Shown piece by piece: positions 31,088 through 39,780 of a stretch of 64,000 nucleotides of DNA (position 1 is its first letter; each line of letters begins with the position of its first letter). Below the pieces are notes generated by a model. It was not told where the DNA came from. It did not search any database and saw only the letters and a program-made list of their open reading frames with translations. A program made the translations under genes and the position numbers. This stretch comes from Bacillota bacterium (lineage in GTDB: Bacteria > Bacillota > Clostridia > Christensenellales > SZUA-584): contig JAEZJG010000007.1 in assembly GCA_023415795.1 (NCBI GenBank), forward strand, positions 71,008 to 135,007. Direction: 5' to 3'.

Positions 31088-33809
31088 TAAACCTTTGCGC
31101 ATAATCATTTTTGTAACGCTGCCGCAAACGCTGCTGGCTGCGCTGCTCATCCTGCTGACCGCACAGACGCCACACACCGGTGCGCTGTGGATGCTTGCCG
31201 CCAGCCTTGCCTTTGCCGCCGCGTTTACCTCTTACGCTGTGGTTTGCCGTCGCCGTGATACGATCCACCGCGAAGTGCTGATTGCGTTGGCTCTGTGCGC
31301 CTGCGCAATAATGGCTGCGTCTGCACTGCTGCTTCAGGGGGCTGTTCTATTCGGCGCTGTTAGCCTGCGACTTGCTGCGCTGCTGCTGTGCGCCGTTTCC
31401 GTGCTGTATGCCGCCGCTGCACTGTCCAAGGCCTTTGCACCGCGTGCTGATGCAGGTAAATACGCGCTCTGGCTCATTGTGCTGCCCTTCATCTGGTTCC
31501 TCGTGTTCAATATTGCTGCCGGTGTTCGGCTTGCAACTGTCTCGATTATACTGATTGCTGCGGGCGTATTCGCCGCCGCGTTTCTGCTGGGGCGTGTGCT
31601 GCTGTTGCGCGGCTCCGGCACTTTGCTGACGGACAAAAGCCGCAAGACCCGGTGGTTTGTGCTCTACTCCATATTCTCCGTATTTCTGCCGCTGGTCTGC
31701 CTGATGTTAAACCTCTCTATGGGCAACATGTTCGGAGACTTCTCCGATCCGGCGTTCTTTATCATACCCGCCTTCAATGGTGTCTGTCTGCTGATACCGC
31801 CCTTTGCCGACAAAAGGCTGCGACTGCTGCGCTTCTTTCTGCTGTCCGCTGCGCTGACCTATTTCGTGTACTTCTTTGTCGTTTTTGTCCCATATATGCC
31901 GATCGGCTTCTTGGGATTGGTAATTATTTTGGGAGCGCTGCTGTTTGCACCAGCGGGGGCCTTGCTGATGCAAATGTTTGAGATCGTGCGTGAATGGCGG
32001 CAGCTTAAAGCCCTTTGGAGCGGCGGGCGCGTGCTGGGCGTGTTTCTCGCGGCGTTGCTGCTGATACCCGCTTGCATGCTGACCAGCTACATTGGAGACA
32101 AGAAAAACCTGGAGAACGCGGTTTCGTATCTGGAGGCAAGTGCAGCCCCCTCGGGCGAGCGGGTGGATTTGGAGCGGCTGGAGCGCACGCTAAGCAGCTC
32201 TGGCGGCACGTTTGAGATTGGCCGCGACATATTCGTCGAGTTTTCTACCACCTCTAATACGCCGCTCATTTCCGCCGCCTATTCCGCGCTTGTGCTGGAC
32301 AGCAAGGTGATGCGCGATGGCGACATCGACCGCATGAAACGACTGTTCTTTGATGAGTACGATATACCGTGGGATGGCGAAATATCCGACGGACTCACCG
32401 TTAACGAACAGCAGCTCAGTGACGTGCGCCTCACCGATGTACAAACTGAAACTACATACGATGCCGGAATCGGTGCCAGCCGCACCTGGGTACACCTCAC
32501 GCTGCAAAACCCCACGATGGATGGGGGCGAGGAATATGTGTCGCTGTTCTCGTTGCCTGAAGGCGCGTATGTCAGCGACTATTATCTGAATGTAGGCACA
32601 ACGCGTAAATATGGCATACTGGCGGACGAGCGCGCGGCGATGTCAGTGTATGAGGACATCGTGCGCGTTCAGCAGGATCCCGGCGTGCTGCATTATGTGA
32701 ACAACGGACAGTTGGAGCTGCGCGTGTTCCCATTTGACTCAAATCAGACGCGGCATACCGGCTTTGAAATCATCCATACGCAGTCATTTACACTGTCAAT
32801 GGATGGTCAGAAGGTTAGTATCAAAGCTGATAATACGCCGGATGAACTGAGCTTTCGCGGAGGCACGCTGATCTCCGCCAATATGAAGCAGACGCTGCCT
32901 GCTGCACAGATGCGCGGGAAGACATACTGGTTTATTGTGGACAGCTCGGCACACAGCAGCATCGGTTATCAATTGTCGTTGATCGAGGATTATGCCTCTA
33001 TGAGCGGTATCGGAAGTGATGCGCGGGTAATCTTCGCGTCGTACGACGTGACCGAAACAGCGTTGAGCGCTGCGCGCAGCCATTATATTGAACCGCACAG
33101 CGGGTTTAACCTTGCGCTGGCGGTTAGGCATGCGCTCACTGAAAACGGCGGCGACACCGTGCCGGTTATATTGTTCACGTCGGGTAATCCAGCGGGTGCG
33201 CTGATGCCGGAGCACTGCGCGTGGCTGGCCAAGCAGTATCCCGAAAGCCCGTATTTCTACCACTTGCGTGATGATTTTAAGCTGACTCCATATGATTTTA
33301 GTGATAATAAGGCGGGTGCGATCATGGATGTCCCGACTGTATATCCGCTGCGGCAGTACGGCGGCATTTACGTGCGCGATGACGGCCAGAGTGAGATTGT
33401 TCCCGCAGAAAGCAGCGGCGACTGGACGCTCTCCGGCAGTCAGTTCACAGATGCACTGACGCTGGATGCGGCCATTCGCAGCAATTCTGCCATGGACAAG
33501 ACTGCTTCGCTCAAGCTGCTCCGCGCTGCATTCCGCAGCCACGTGCTCACGCCGCAAACCGCGTTTATTGTGGTGGAAACAGCACAGCAGGAGGCTGAGC
33601 TTTGGGAGCAGCAGGAAAAGCTGCTGGAACACGACAGCGCTCTAGCCGCGCGGGAAACACTGGACGAGCCGCCTATGGTTTTGCTTATGATGATCGTGGC
33701 GGGGGCAGTGGTAATCTGGCGGCTAGTTCGGATGCGCCGCCGTAATTTGTGCATGCAGGCAGCGTCCATTAGCGATGCACCAAAAAAGTCGCGACCGGAC
33801 AGACTGTAA
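31074..33809 (+). CDS. MSEP-CTERM-like membrane protein with VIT domain, probable exosortase K substrate
   Basis: The 911-residue protein has about ten membrane helices in residues 8-340. An extracytoplasmic region contains a VIT-like domain (about 445-560, with YEDIVRVQQDPGVLHYV and LELRVFPF) and a degenerate VWA-like domain (about 615-705, IVDSSAHSS). The C-terminus has DEPP (864), a hydrophobic segment (868-885) and basic RMRRR, the layout of a sorting tail, followed by a 20-residue extension. By memory this is the MSEP-CTERM family, the lone substrate of exosortase K. An AGGAGG site and 14-bp overlap couple its translation to xrtK. Confidence 0.8.
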   Translation: MKNIDKPLRIIIFVTLPQTLLAALLILLTAQTPHTGALWMLAASLAFAAAFTSYAVVCRRRDTIHREVLIALALCACAIMAASALLLQGAVLFGAVSLRLAALLLCAVSVLYAAAALSKAFAPRADAGKYALWLIVLPFIWFLVFNIAAGVRLATVSIILIAAGVFAAAFLLGRVLLLRGSGTLLTDKSRKTRWFVLYSIFSVFLPLVCLMLNLSMGNMFGDFSDPAFFIIPAFNGVCLLIPPFADKRLRLLRFFLLSAALTYFVYFFVVFVPYMPIGFLGLVIILGALLFAPAGALLMQMFEIVREWRQLKALWSGGRVLGVFLAALLLIPACMLTSYIGDKKNLENAVSYLEASAAPSGERVDLERLERTLSSSGGTFEIGRDIFVEFSTTSNTPLISAAYSALVLDSKVMRDGDIDRMKRLFFDEYDIPWDGEISDGLTVNEQQLSDVRLTDVQTETTYDAGIGASRTWVHLTLQNPTMDGGEEYVSLFSLPEGAYVSDYYLNVGTTRKYGILADERAAMSVYEDIVRVQQDPGVLHYVNNGQLELRVFPFDSNQTRHTGFEIIHTQSFTLSMDGQKVSIKADNTPDELSFRGGTLISANMKQTLPAAQMRGKTYWFIVDSSAHSSIGYQLSLIEDYASMSGIGSDARVIFASYDVTETALSAARSHYIEPHSGFNLALAVRHALTENGGDTVPVILFTSGNPAGALMPEHCAWLAKQYPESPYFYHLRDDFKLTPYDFSDNKAGAIMDVPTVYPLRQYGGIYVRDDGQSEIVPAESSGDWTLSGSQFTDALTLDAAIRSNSAMDKTASLKLLRAAFRSHVLTPQTAFIVVETAQQEAELWEQQEKLLEHDSALAARETLDEPPMVLLMMIVAGAVVIWRLVRMRRRNLCMQAASISDAPKKSRPDRL

Positions 33810-33860
33810 TGCTTCGGGAACGGTTGCAAATCATTCCTGCATATGGTATGTTAGATAATG

Positions 33861-33957
33861 AAAAACCCCTTATCAAGAGCGGTGGAGGGACGGGCCCTGT
33901 GAAACCCGGCAACCGGACAGCTGTCAAGGTGCCAATTCCCGATAGATGAGGTTTTTG
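33861..33957 (+). promoter_or_regulatory. SAM-I (S-box) riboswitch
   Basis: The conserved S-box core is present: CTTATCAAGAGCGGTGGAGG (33869-33888), GGGCCCTGTGAAACCCGGCA (33893-33911), AACCG, AAGGTGCCAATTCC and the closing GATAGATGAG. The P1 helix pairs AAAAACC (33861-33867) with GGTTTTT (33950-33956). SAM binding should favour the terminator at 33974-33999 and switch off metK. Confidence 0.96.
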
Positions 33958-33973
33958 GAAAGACTATTTCCAG

Positions 33974-33999
33974 CCTCGCTAACGACAGCGGGGTTTTTT
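33974..33999 (+). terminator. Riboswitch expression-platform terminator
   Basis: CCTCGCT (33974-33980) pairs with AGCGGGG (33987-33993) with one G-U pair, followed by six T residues, 25 bp upstream of metK. Confidence 0.9.
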
Positions 34000-34024
34000 A
34001 ATACAAATTCAGAGGTGATTCATT

Positions 34025-35155
34025 TTGAGAAGACTGTTTACTTCAGAGTCGGTGACGGAGGGGCATCCGGATAAGCTGTGCGACCAGATCAGCGACAGCG
34101 TATTGGACGCGATACTGACGCAGGACAGCAAAGCGCATGTGGCGTGTGAAACGGCTGTTTGCACCGGCCTTGTGCTGGTGATGGGCGAGATCACCACGGA
34201 CTGCTATGTGGATATCCCCAAGGTTGCGCGTGCGTGCATACGCGACATTGGCTTCACACGTGCCAAATATGGCTTTGACGCGGACACCTGCGGCATCATT
34301 ACCAGCATCAATGAGCAGTCCGCCGATATCGCGATGGGCGTGAACGCGGCGGATCAAGGGGCGGGGGATCAGGGCATGATGTTTGGCTTTGCGTGCCGCG
34401 AGACGGAGGAGCTGATGCCGCTCCCCATTACGCTGGCACACCGGCTGACGCGTCAGCTGGCGGCAGTGCGCAAGGATGGTACGCTGGAGTATCTGCGGCC
34501 GGACGGCAAGGCACAGGTGACGGTGGAATATGAGGGCAGCATGCCTGTGCGGATCGATACCGTGGTGGTATCGTCTCAGCACGCCGAGGAGGTTTCGCAG
34601 GAGCAGATCCGCGAGGACATCATCGAGCACGTTATCAAGGCGGTAATACCGTCTGAGATGCTGGACGCGGGCACTAAGTATTTCGTTAACCCGACCGGAC
34701 GGTTCGTGATCGGCGGACCTGCGGGTGATTCGGGGCTGACGGGGCGCAAGATCATCGTGGACACGTACGGCGGCTATGCGCGTCATGGCGGCGGCGCTTT
34801 TTCTGGCAAGGACCCCAGCAAAGTGGACAGAAGCGCGGCTTACGCGGTGCGGCACATCGCCAAAAATGTGGTGGCGGCGGGGCTGGCTGAGCGCTGCGAG
34901 ATTGAGGTGGCGTATGCCATTGGTGTGGCACAGCCGGTGTCGGTGTTTGTGGACACCTTCGGCACGGGTGCGGCCAGCGACGAAATTCTGGCGAAGCGCG
35001 TGCTTGAGGTGTTTGACCTGCGCCCTGCTGCCATCATTGAGCGGCTGGGCTTGTGCGCGCCCATCTATTCGCAGACTGCGGCTTACGGGCACTTTGGTCG
35101 TCCCGATCTCGACCTGCCGTGGGAGCGCCTTGATTACGCTGACAGATTGGCATAA
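34025..35155 (+). CDS. metK: S-adenosylmethionine synthetase
   Basis: MetK makes SAM from methionine and ATP. The 376-residue protein has the family motifs RLFTSESVTEGHPDKLCDQI at the N-terminus (ATP and methionine site), NAADQGAGDQGMMFGFA (about 107-123, the GAGDQG signature), VNPTGRFVIGGP, and GGGAFSGKDPSKVDRSAAY (about 257-275, the second signature). The TTG start at 34025 is six bases after AGAGGTGA. It is controlled by an upstream SAM-I riboswitch and ends at a bidirectional terminator shared with purL. Confidence 0.98.
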   Translation: MRRLFTSESVTEGHPDKLCDQISDSVLDAILTQDSKAHVACETAVCTGLVLVMGEITTDCYVDIPKVARACIRDIGFTRAKYGFDADTCGIITSINEQSADIAMGVNAADQGAGDQGMMFGFACRETEELMPLPITLAHRLTRQLAAVRKDGTLEYLRPDGKAQVTVEYEGSMPVRIDTVVVSSQHAEEVSQEQIREDIIEHVIKAVIPSEMLDAGTKYFVNPTGRFVIGGPAGDSGLTGRKIIVDTYGGYARHGGGAFSGKDPSKVDRSAAYAVRHIAKNVVAAGLAERCEIEVAYAIGVAQPVSVFVDTFGTGAASDEILAKRVLEVFDLRPAAIIERLGLCAPIYSQTAAYGHFGRPDLDLPWERLDYADRLA

Positions 35156-35186
35156 GCAAGGGGAGTTATACAAGCATACGAAAACA

Positions 35187-35224
35187 AAAGCCAATGTGGA
35201 TTTGATATCCGCATTGGCTTTTTG
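35187..35224. terminator. Bidirectional terminator between metK and purL
   Basis: A stem of about 16 bp, core AAAGCCAATG paired with CATTGGCTTT, has T tracts on both strands between the convergent genes. Confidence 0.9.
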
Positions 35225-35239
35225 ATTGTGAGCATAGAA

Positions 35240-38200
35240 TTACAAGAAGTATGAGACGCCGCTTTCAAACAGCCTTTGATCCTTCTCGCCGGGAACGTTG
35301 GTGAGCGTATGGGCAGTGAAGCGCTCGGAGTGCGCCATTTTGCCAAAGACGCGTCCGTCGGGAGACAGCAGCCCCTCTGCCGCGAGCAGTGAGCCGTTGG
35401 GATTGCCCTCGCCCATCGTGGGGATGCCGTATTCGTCCACATATTGTGTGGCGATCTGCCCGTTATCAAACAAGCCTTGTGCTTCGTCGGGCGTGGCGGC
35501 AAAGCGACCCTCGCCATGGGAAACGGCGACGGTATGGATATCTCCCGGCTGGCAGCGCGTGAGCCACGGTGAGGCGTTGGAACAGACGCGCGTACGCACC
35601 AGCCGCGATACGTGGCGTCCGATGGTGTTGAACGTGAGCGTCGGGCTATTTTCTTGCATATCGCGGATTTCGCCGTAGGGGACGAGACCCAGCTTGATGA
35701 GCGCCTGAAAGCCGTTGCAGATGCCCAGAATGAGACCATCGCGGCTGAGCAGCGACTGAACTGCTGCACGAACGCGCGCCTCGCGGAACATGGCAGCGAT
35801 GAATTTGCCGGAGCCGTCCGGCTCGTCGCCGCCTGAAAAGCCGCCGGGGATCATGATGATCTGGCTGTTTTCGATGGTTTGTGCAAGCTGAGCGATGGAC
35901 TGCTCGATGTCGCTGGCGGATAGGTTGCGAATAAGCAGCGTTTCGGGAATACCGCCCGCACGCTTGAATGCGGCGGCGGAATCGTACTCGCAGTTGGTGC
36001 CCGGAAATGCGGGGATGACGATGCGCGGCTTTGCCTTTTTGCCCGAGTAGGTGTGGATGGAGGGCGCATGAAACAGCTTGTCGGGCGCGGTGCCGTCCGC
36101 CGGTGCGGTGACGGGGTAGACGCGGGAGAGCGTGCCTGTGTATGCCTCCGTCAGTGCGGCGAGGGATACGGCTTCGCTGCCCAGTGTGATGGCGCTGCCG
36201 CCCGTTTCGCCGATGCAGTCGAAGTCGAGGTTATCGCCCTCCAGTATGATATCGCCGTAGGCCTTGGCGCACAGATCGTCGATATTGCCTGTCAGCTTTG
36301 CGCCGATGCCGTTGCCCAGCGCCATCTTGGCGACAGCGGTCAGTACGCCGCCACGCTCTACCGCACAGGCGGCGCGAACCTGACCTGAGCGGATATAGCC
36401 ATATACCTTTTTGTAGGCTTGCTTGAGAGCGGCAAAGCCGGGCATGCCGTTTGCATTGCAGACGGTGCGGACGCGGTAGAGCTTGCTGCCCGCCTGTTTG
36501 AATTCGGGCGAGACGATGCGGCCGGCATCCTCGCAGCAGAGCGCGAAGCTGACCAGTGTGGGCGGAACGCTCAAATCCTCAAAAGTGCCGGACATTGAAT
36601 CTTTACCGCCGATGGCGGGGGTTTGCATGCTGCGCTGCGCCCACCACGCGCCGAGCAGCGCGGCAAGCGGCTTGCCCCAGACGGCGGGGGTGGTCATGCG
36701 CTGGAAGTATTCCTGCAGCGTGAGCCATGCGCGGCGGGTGTCGCCGCCCGAAGCGGTCAGCTTGGCAAGCGAGAGCACCACGGAATAGACCGCGCCGAGG
36801 AAGGGGTTTTTCTCCAGCATGTAGGGATCGCAGCCGTAGGACATCAGCGATGCGGTGTCGCATTCGCCGTCGGCAACGATTTTGGCGGACATTGCCTGCG
36901 TGGGGGTGAGCTGGGATGCGCCGCCCAGCGGCATCGTAACGGTGGACGCGCCGATGGTGGAGTCGAACATTTCGATCAGCCCCTTTTTGGAGCAGATGTT
37001 GAGGTCTGACAGCATCGCGGTGAGCCGCTGCGCCAGCCCGCCGGTGAAGGGTTCGTCGAACAGCCCGTCGGTTTCCAGCCCGCAGACATGTGCGGCTGCC
37101 GTGGCAGTGGCGCCGTTGGTATTCAGAAACGCGCGCCGGAGAGAGACGATGGGCTGACCACGCCAGAACAGCTCCATCCGTCCCGCGTCAGTGACATCCG
37201 CCACGTGCGCGGCATGCAGGTTTTCTTCCGCCGCCAGCGCCAGGACGGCGGATAAGTTCTTCTTATCGATGACGATGGCCATGCGCTCCTGGCTTTCGGA
37301 GATTGCAAGCTCCACGCCGGAGAGACCCTCGTACTTCTTGCGGACGAGATCGAGATTGACGCGTACGCCGTCTGACAGTTCGCCGATGGCGACGCACACG
37401 CCGCCCGCGCCGAAATCGTTGCAGCGCTTTACGAGCGTGGAAAAGGACGGGTTGCGGAATAGCCGCTGCAGCTTGCGCTCGGTGAGCGGGTTGCCCTTTT
37501 GCACCTCTGCGCCGCAGGTATCAATGGAGGAGGAATCGTGTGCCTTGGATGAACCGGTGGCGCCTCCGCAGCCGTCGCGTCCTGTTGCGCCGCCCAGCAG
37601 CAGTATGATATCTCCCGGCTGGGGTGCTTCGCGGACGACGTTTTCTGCGGGAGCCGCGCCCACCACCGCGCCGATCTCCATGCGCTTGGCTTTGTAACCC
37701 GGATGGTAGAGCTCGTCCACCAGCCCCGTGGCAAGACCGATCTGGTTGCCGTATGACGAATAGCCGTGCGCGGCCTCGCGGCAGATTTTGCGCTGCGGCA
37801 GCTTGCCGGGCATCGTATCGGCAATCGCTTCGCGCGGGTCGCCGCTGCCGGTGACGCGCATTGCGTGGTACACGTAGGAACGCCCGGAGAGGGGATCGCG
37901 AATGGCCCCGCCGAGGCAGGTGGCTGCGCCGCCGAAAGGCTCGATTTCGGTGGGGTGGTTATGCGTTTCGTTTTTGAACATCACGAGGTAGTCTTTAATC
38001 TGACCGTCTACCTTCACCTTCTGGCGGATGGAGCAGGCGTTGATTTCGTCCGATTCGTCGAAATCGGGCAGACCTGCGCGTTTGGCCTCCTTGGCGTACA
38101 GCGTGGCGAGGTCCATCAGGCATATAACTTTTTCGCGGTCGCCATACAGTGCTTTGCGGGCGGCGAGGTATTCTTCGTAGACGCGCTGCGCGTCTTTGGC

Positions 38201-38926
38201 GGAGGCGTCAAAGGTTACATCGGTCAGCTTGGTGAGAAAGGTGGTGTGGCGGCAGTGATCCGACCAATAGGTGTCGATCACGCGCAGCTCGGCAAGTGTG
38301 GGGTCGCGCTGTTCGTCGTTGCGGAAGTAGCGCTGAACGAACGCGATATCTTCGTCGCTCATCGCGAGACCGTATTCGGCGCGGCAGGCGGCAAGCCCGC
38401 TGCTGCTTTTTTCGATAAAGCCCGTGAGCACGGGAACCGCCTCCGGCTCGGGCAGCGCGTCTGCCAGCGTTTGAGGCAATGCGGAAGAGGCTTCGCGCGA
38501 ATCCACCGGATTGATGACGTACCTTTTGATATCGGCGGCATCGTCTGCGCTGACGCCCGACAGTATGTAGACGGTGGCGCATTTGACGGCGGGGCGCTGT
38601 CGGCATGCGAGCTCGGCACACTGGGCGGCGCTGTCGGCACGCTGGTCGTACTGACCGGGCAGATATTCCACCGCGAACGTGATGTCATCTGCGGATGAGG
38701 GATAGCTGCCGTGATAGACGGTATCCACGGCGGGCTCGGAAAACACCGCGGCGATGGCGGTATCAAATGCGCCGTCGCTGAGACCTTCGATATCGTAGCG
38801 TATGAGCTGCCGGACAGCCTTGAGCGATGCTTTTCCCAGCGTGCTTTTGAAATCGGACAGCGCTTTTTTAGCCGCGATATTAAACCCCGGCTTCTTTTCC
38901 ACATAGATGCGTCTGACTTGCGCCAT
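35240..38926 (-). CDS. purL: Phosphoribosylformylglycinamidine synthase, single-chain
   Basis: FGAM synthase converts FGAR, ATP and glutamine to FGAM, step four of purine synthesis. The 1228-residue chain is the fused form, unlike the PurS/PurL/PurQ split of Bacillus. It has the PurS-like N-terminus, TYWSDHCRHTTF (about 240), NETHNHPTEIEPFGGAATC, a second AIRS-like half, and a C-terminal class I glutaminase with FPGTNCEYDSA, nucleophile Cys in GICNGFQALI and His in SHGEGRF. AGGAGA precedes the ATG by eight bases. The promoter just upstream carries an inverted repeat. Confidence 0.97.
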   Translation of the reverse strand: MAQVRRIYVEKKPGFNIAAKKALSDFKSTLGKASLKAVRQLIRYDIEGLSDGAFDTAIAAVFSEPAVDTVYHGSYPSSADDITFAVEYLPGQYDQRADSAAQCAELACRQRPAVKCATVYILSGVSADDAADIKRYVINPVDSREASSALPQTLADALPEPEAVPVLTGFIEKSSSGLAACRAEYGLAMSDEDIAFVQRYFRNDEQRDPTLAELRVIDTYWSDHCRHTTFLTKLTDVTFDASAKDAQRVYEEYLAARKALYGDREKVICLMDLATLYAKEAKRAGLPDFDESDEINACSIRQKVKVDGQIKDYLVMFKNETHNHPTEIEPFGGAATCLGGAIRDPLSGRSYVYHAMRVTGSGDPREAIADTMPGKLPQRKICREAAHGYSSYGNQIGLATGLVDELYHPGYKAKRMEIGAVVGAAPAENVVREAPQPGDIILLLGGATGRDGCGGATGSSKAHDSSSIDTCGAEVQKGNPLTERKLQRLFRNPSFSTLVKRCNDFGAGGVCVAIGELSDGVRVNLDLVRKKYEGLSGVELAISESQERMAIVIDKKNLSAVLALAAEENLHAAHVADVTDAGRMELFWRGQPIVSLRRAFLNTNGATATAAAHVCGLETDGLFDEPFTGGLAQRLTAMLSDLNICSKKGLIEMFDSTIGASTVTMPLGGASQLTPTQAMSAKIVADGECDTASLMSYGCDPYMLEKNPFLGAVYSVVLSLAKLTASGGDTRRAWLTLQEYFQRMTTPAVWGKPLAALLGAWWAQRSMQTPAIGGKDSMSGTFEDLSVPPTLVSFALCCEDAGRIVSPEFKQAGSKLYRVRTVCNANGMPGFAALKQAYKKVYGYIRSGQVRAACAVERGGVLTAVAKMALGNGIGAKLTGNIDDLCAKAYGDIILEGDNLDFDCIGETGGSAITLGSEAVSLAALTEAYTGTLSRVYPVTAPADGTAPDKLFHAPSIHTYSGKKAKPRIVIPAFPGTNCEYDSAAAFKRAGGIPETLLIRNLSASDIEQSIAQLAQTIENSQIIMIPGGFSGGDEPDGSGKFIAAMFREARVRAAVQSLLSRDGLILGICNGFQALIKLGLVPYGEIRDMQENSPTLTFNTIGRHVSRLVRTRVCSNASPWLTRCQPGDIHTVAVSHGEGRFAATPDEAQGLFDNGQIATQYVDEYGIPTMGEGNPNGSLLAAEGLLSPDGRVFGKMAHSERFTAHTLTNVPGEKDQRLFESGVSYFL

Positions 38927-38970
38927 TTATGTTGTCTCCTTATCGAAAATTCAAAACTTTTAGAGGTTTT

Positions 38971-38999
38971 AGTATAACGGCTTTTCAAAAGCCGTGCAA
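38971..38999 (-). promoter_or_regulatory. purL promoter with inverted repeat in the spacer
   Basis: On the minus strand TTGCAC (38994-38999) and TATACT (38971-38976) are 17 bp apart. ACGGCTTTT and AAAAGCCGT (38977-38995) form a 9-bp inverted repeat around one base and fill the spacer, so a dimeric regulator could block the promoter. Confidence 0.65.
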
Positions 39000-39280
39000 C
39001 AGCGGGAGGCTAAAATTACGAACAGAATGAGCGTAATATTGAAAATAGTACGCTCATATATACGAATTAAATAATTGGGTACCGTGAGGATAGCATTAGA
39101 TCTGACAATTATGTGGTGTTAGGTGCGGCGAATGCTTGCGGGGTATGCTGACTTGGCAAGTCTGAAACAAAAAGCAAAGAGCTTGCGGTGTGATAAGGTT
39201 TATGGGGAGGGAGCTGTTGGTATTGATGGCAGCAAAAAAGGCAGACCGATGCTGTGTCTGCCTCTTAAAAATGCTGTTTG
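39000..39280. other. Gene-free stretch upstream of purL
   Basis: Upstream of the purL promoter is a 9-bp perfect inverted repeat, ATGAGCGTA (39027-39035) and TACGCTCAT (39049-39057), with a 13-bp loop. Otherwise this stretch, between purL and the end of the phosphatase gene, shows no gene. A purine riboswitch core was looked for and not found. Confidence 0.5.
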
Positions 39281-39763
39281 TTACCGGTCTTGAAGCTCTA
39301 TGCGCTTCAGCGCGCGGTTCACCGCTTCCGCGATCTGATCCCGCGCGGCGCGGTATTCCTCCAGCGGCTCGCGGTATGGATCCATGATGTCATACGCGTT
39401 TTCGCCGGGATATCCGTCCACACCCGCCGCATAGCCCAGCAGCGTGTGCATCTTACTTTCTTCATCCGGCGCCATCGCTTCCATCTCTTCGATGTGCCGT
39501 GCCTCCATCGCCAGTATCAGATCAGCCCACTCCGCTAATTGACGGTCGAACTGCTGAGCCTCGTGCTTGTTGATGTCCAAATCCAGCTCCTCCATCACCT
39601 CAATCGCCTCTGGAGTTGCCGATTCGCCCTCACACGCAAAGGTTCCGGCCGATTTGAATGCCATGTCTTTTAAGTGGGTACTTCGGCCTGCCGCATCGTC
39701 AGCCAATTCTTCCGCCATGGGACTTCTGCATGTATTGCCCGTACACACGAAAAGAACGTTCAT
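39281..39763 (-). CDS. ywlE: Low-molecular-weight phosphatase, probable protein arginine phosphatase
   Basis: The 160-residue protein has the LMW-PTP P-loop CTGNTCRSP (about 7-15) at the N-terminus and the general acid segment YDIMDPYREP (about 124-133). The Thr in the P-loop (CTGNTCRS) is the feature that gives B. subtilis YwlE its phospho-arginine specificity, so I favour that activity over tyrosine phosphatase. It lies 17 bp downstream of the Sua5-type gene, as in the Bacillus ywlC-ywlE arrangement. No McsB arginine kinase is in the window. Confidence 0.85.
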   Translation of the reverse strand: MNVLFVCTGNTCRSPMAEELADDAAGRSTHLKDMAFKSAGTFACEGESATPEAIEVMEELDLDINKHEAQQFDRQLAEWADLILAMEARHIEEMEAMAPDEESKMHTLLGYAAGVDGYPGENAYDIMDPYREPLEEYRAARDQIAEAVNRALKRIELQDR

Positions 39764-39780
39764 GTCTTGCTTTCTTCCTC

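Noticed and set aside
37766..38698. 310-codon open frame antisense to purL
   Set aside because: It mirrors purL codons and has no start signals or recognisable domain.
39000..39280. Purine riboswitch upstream of purL
   Set aside because: The conserved loop sequences of the purine aptamer were not found on the purL strand.
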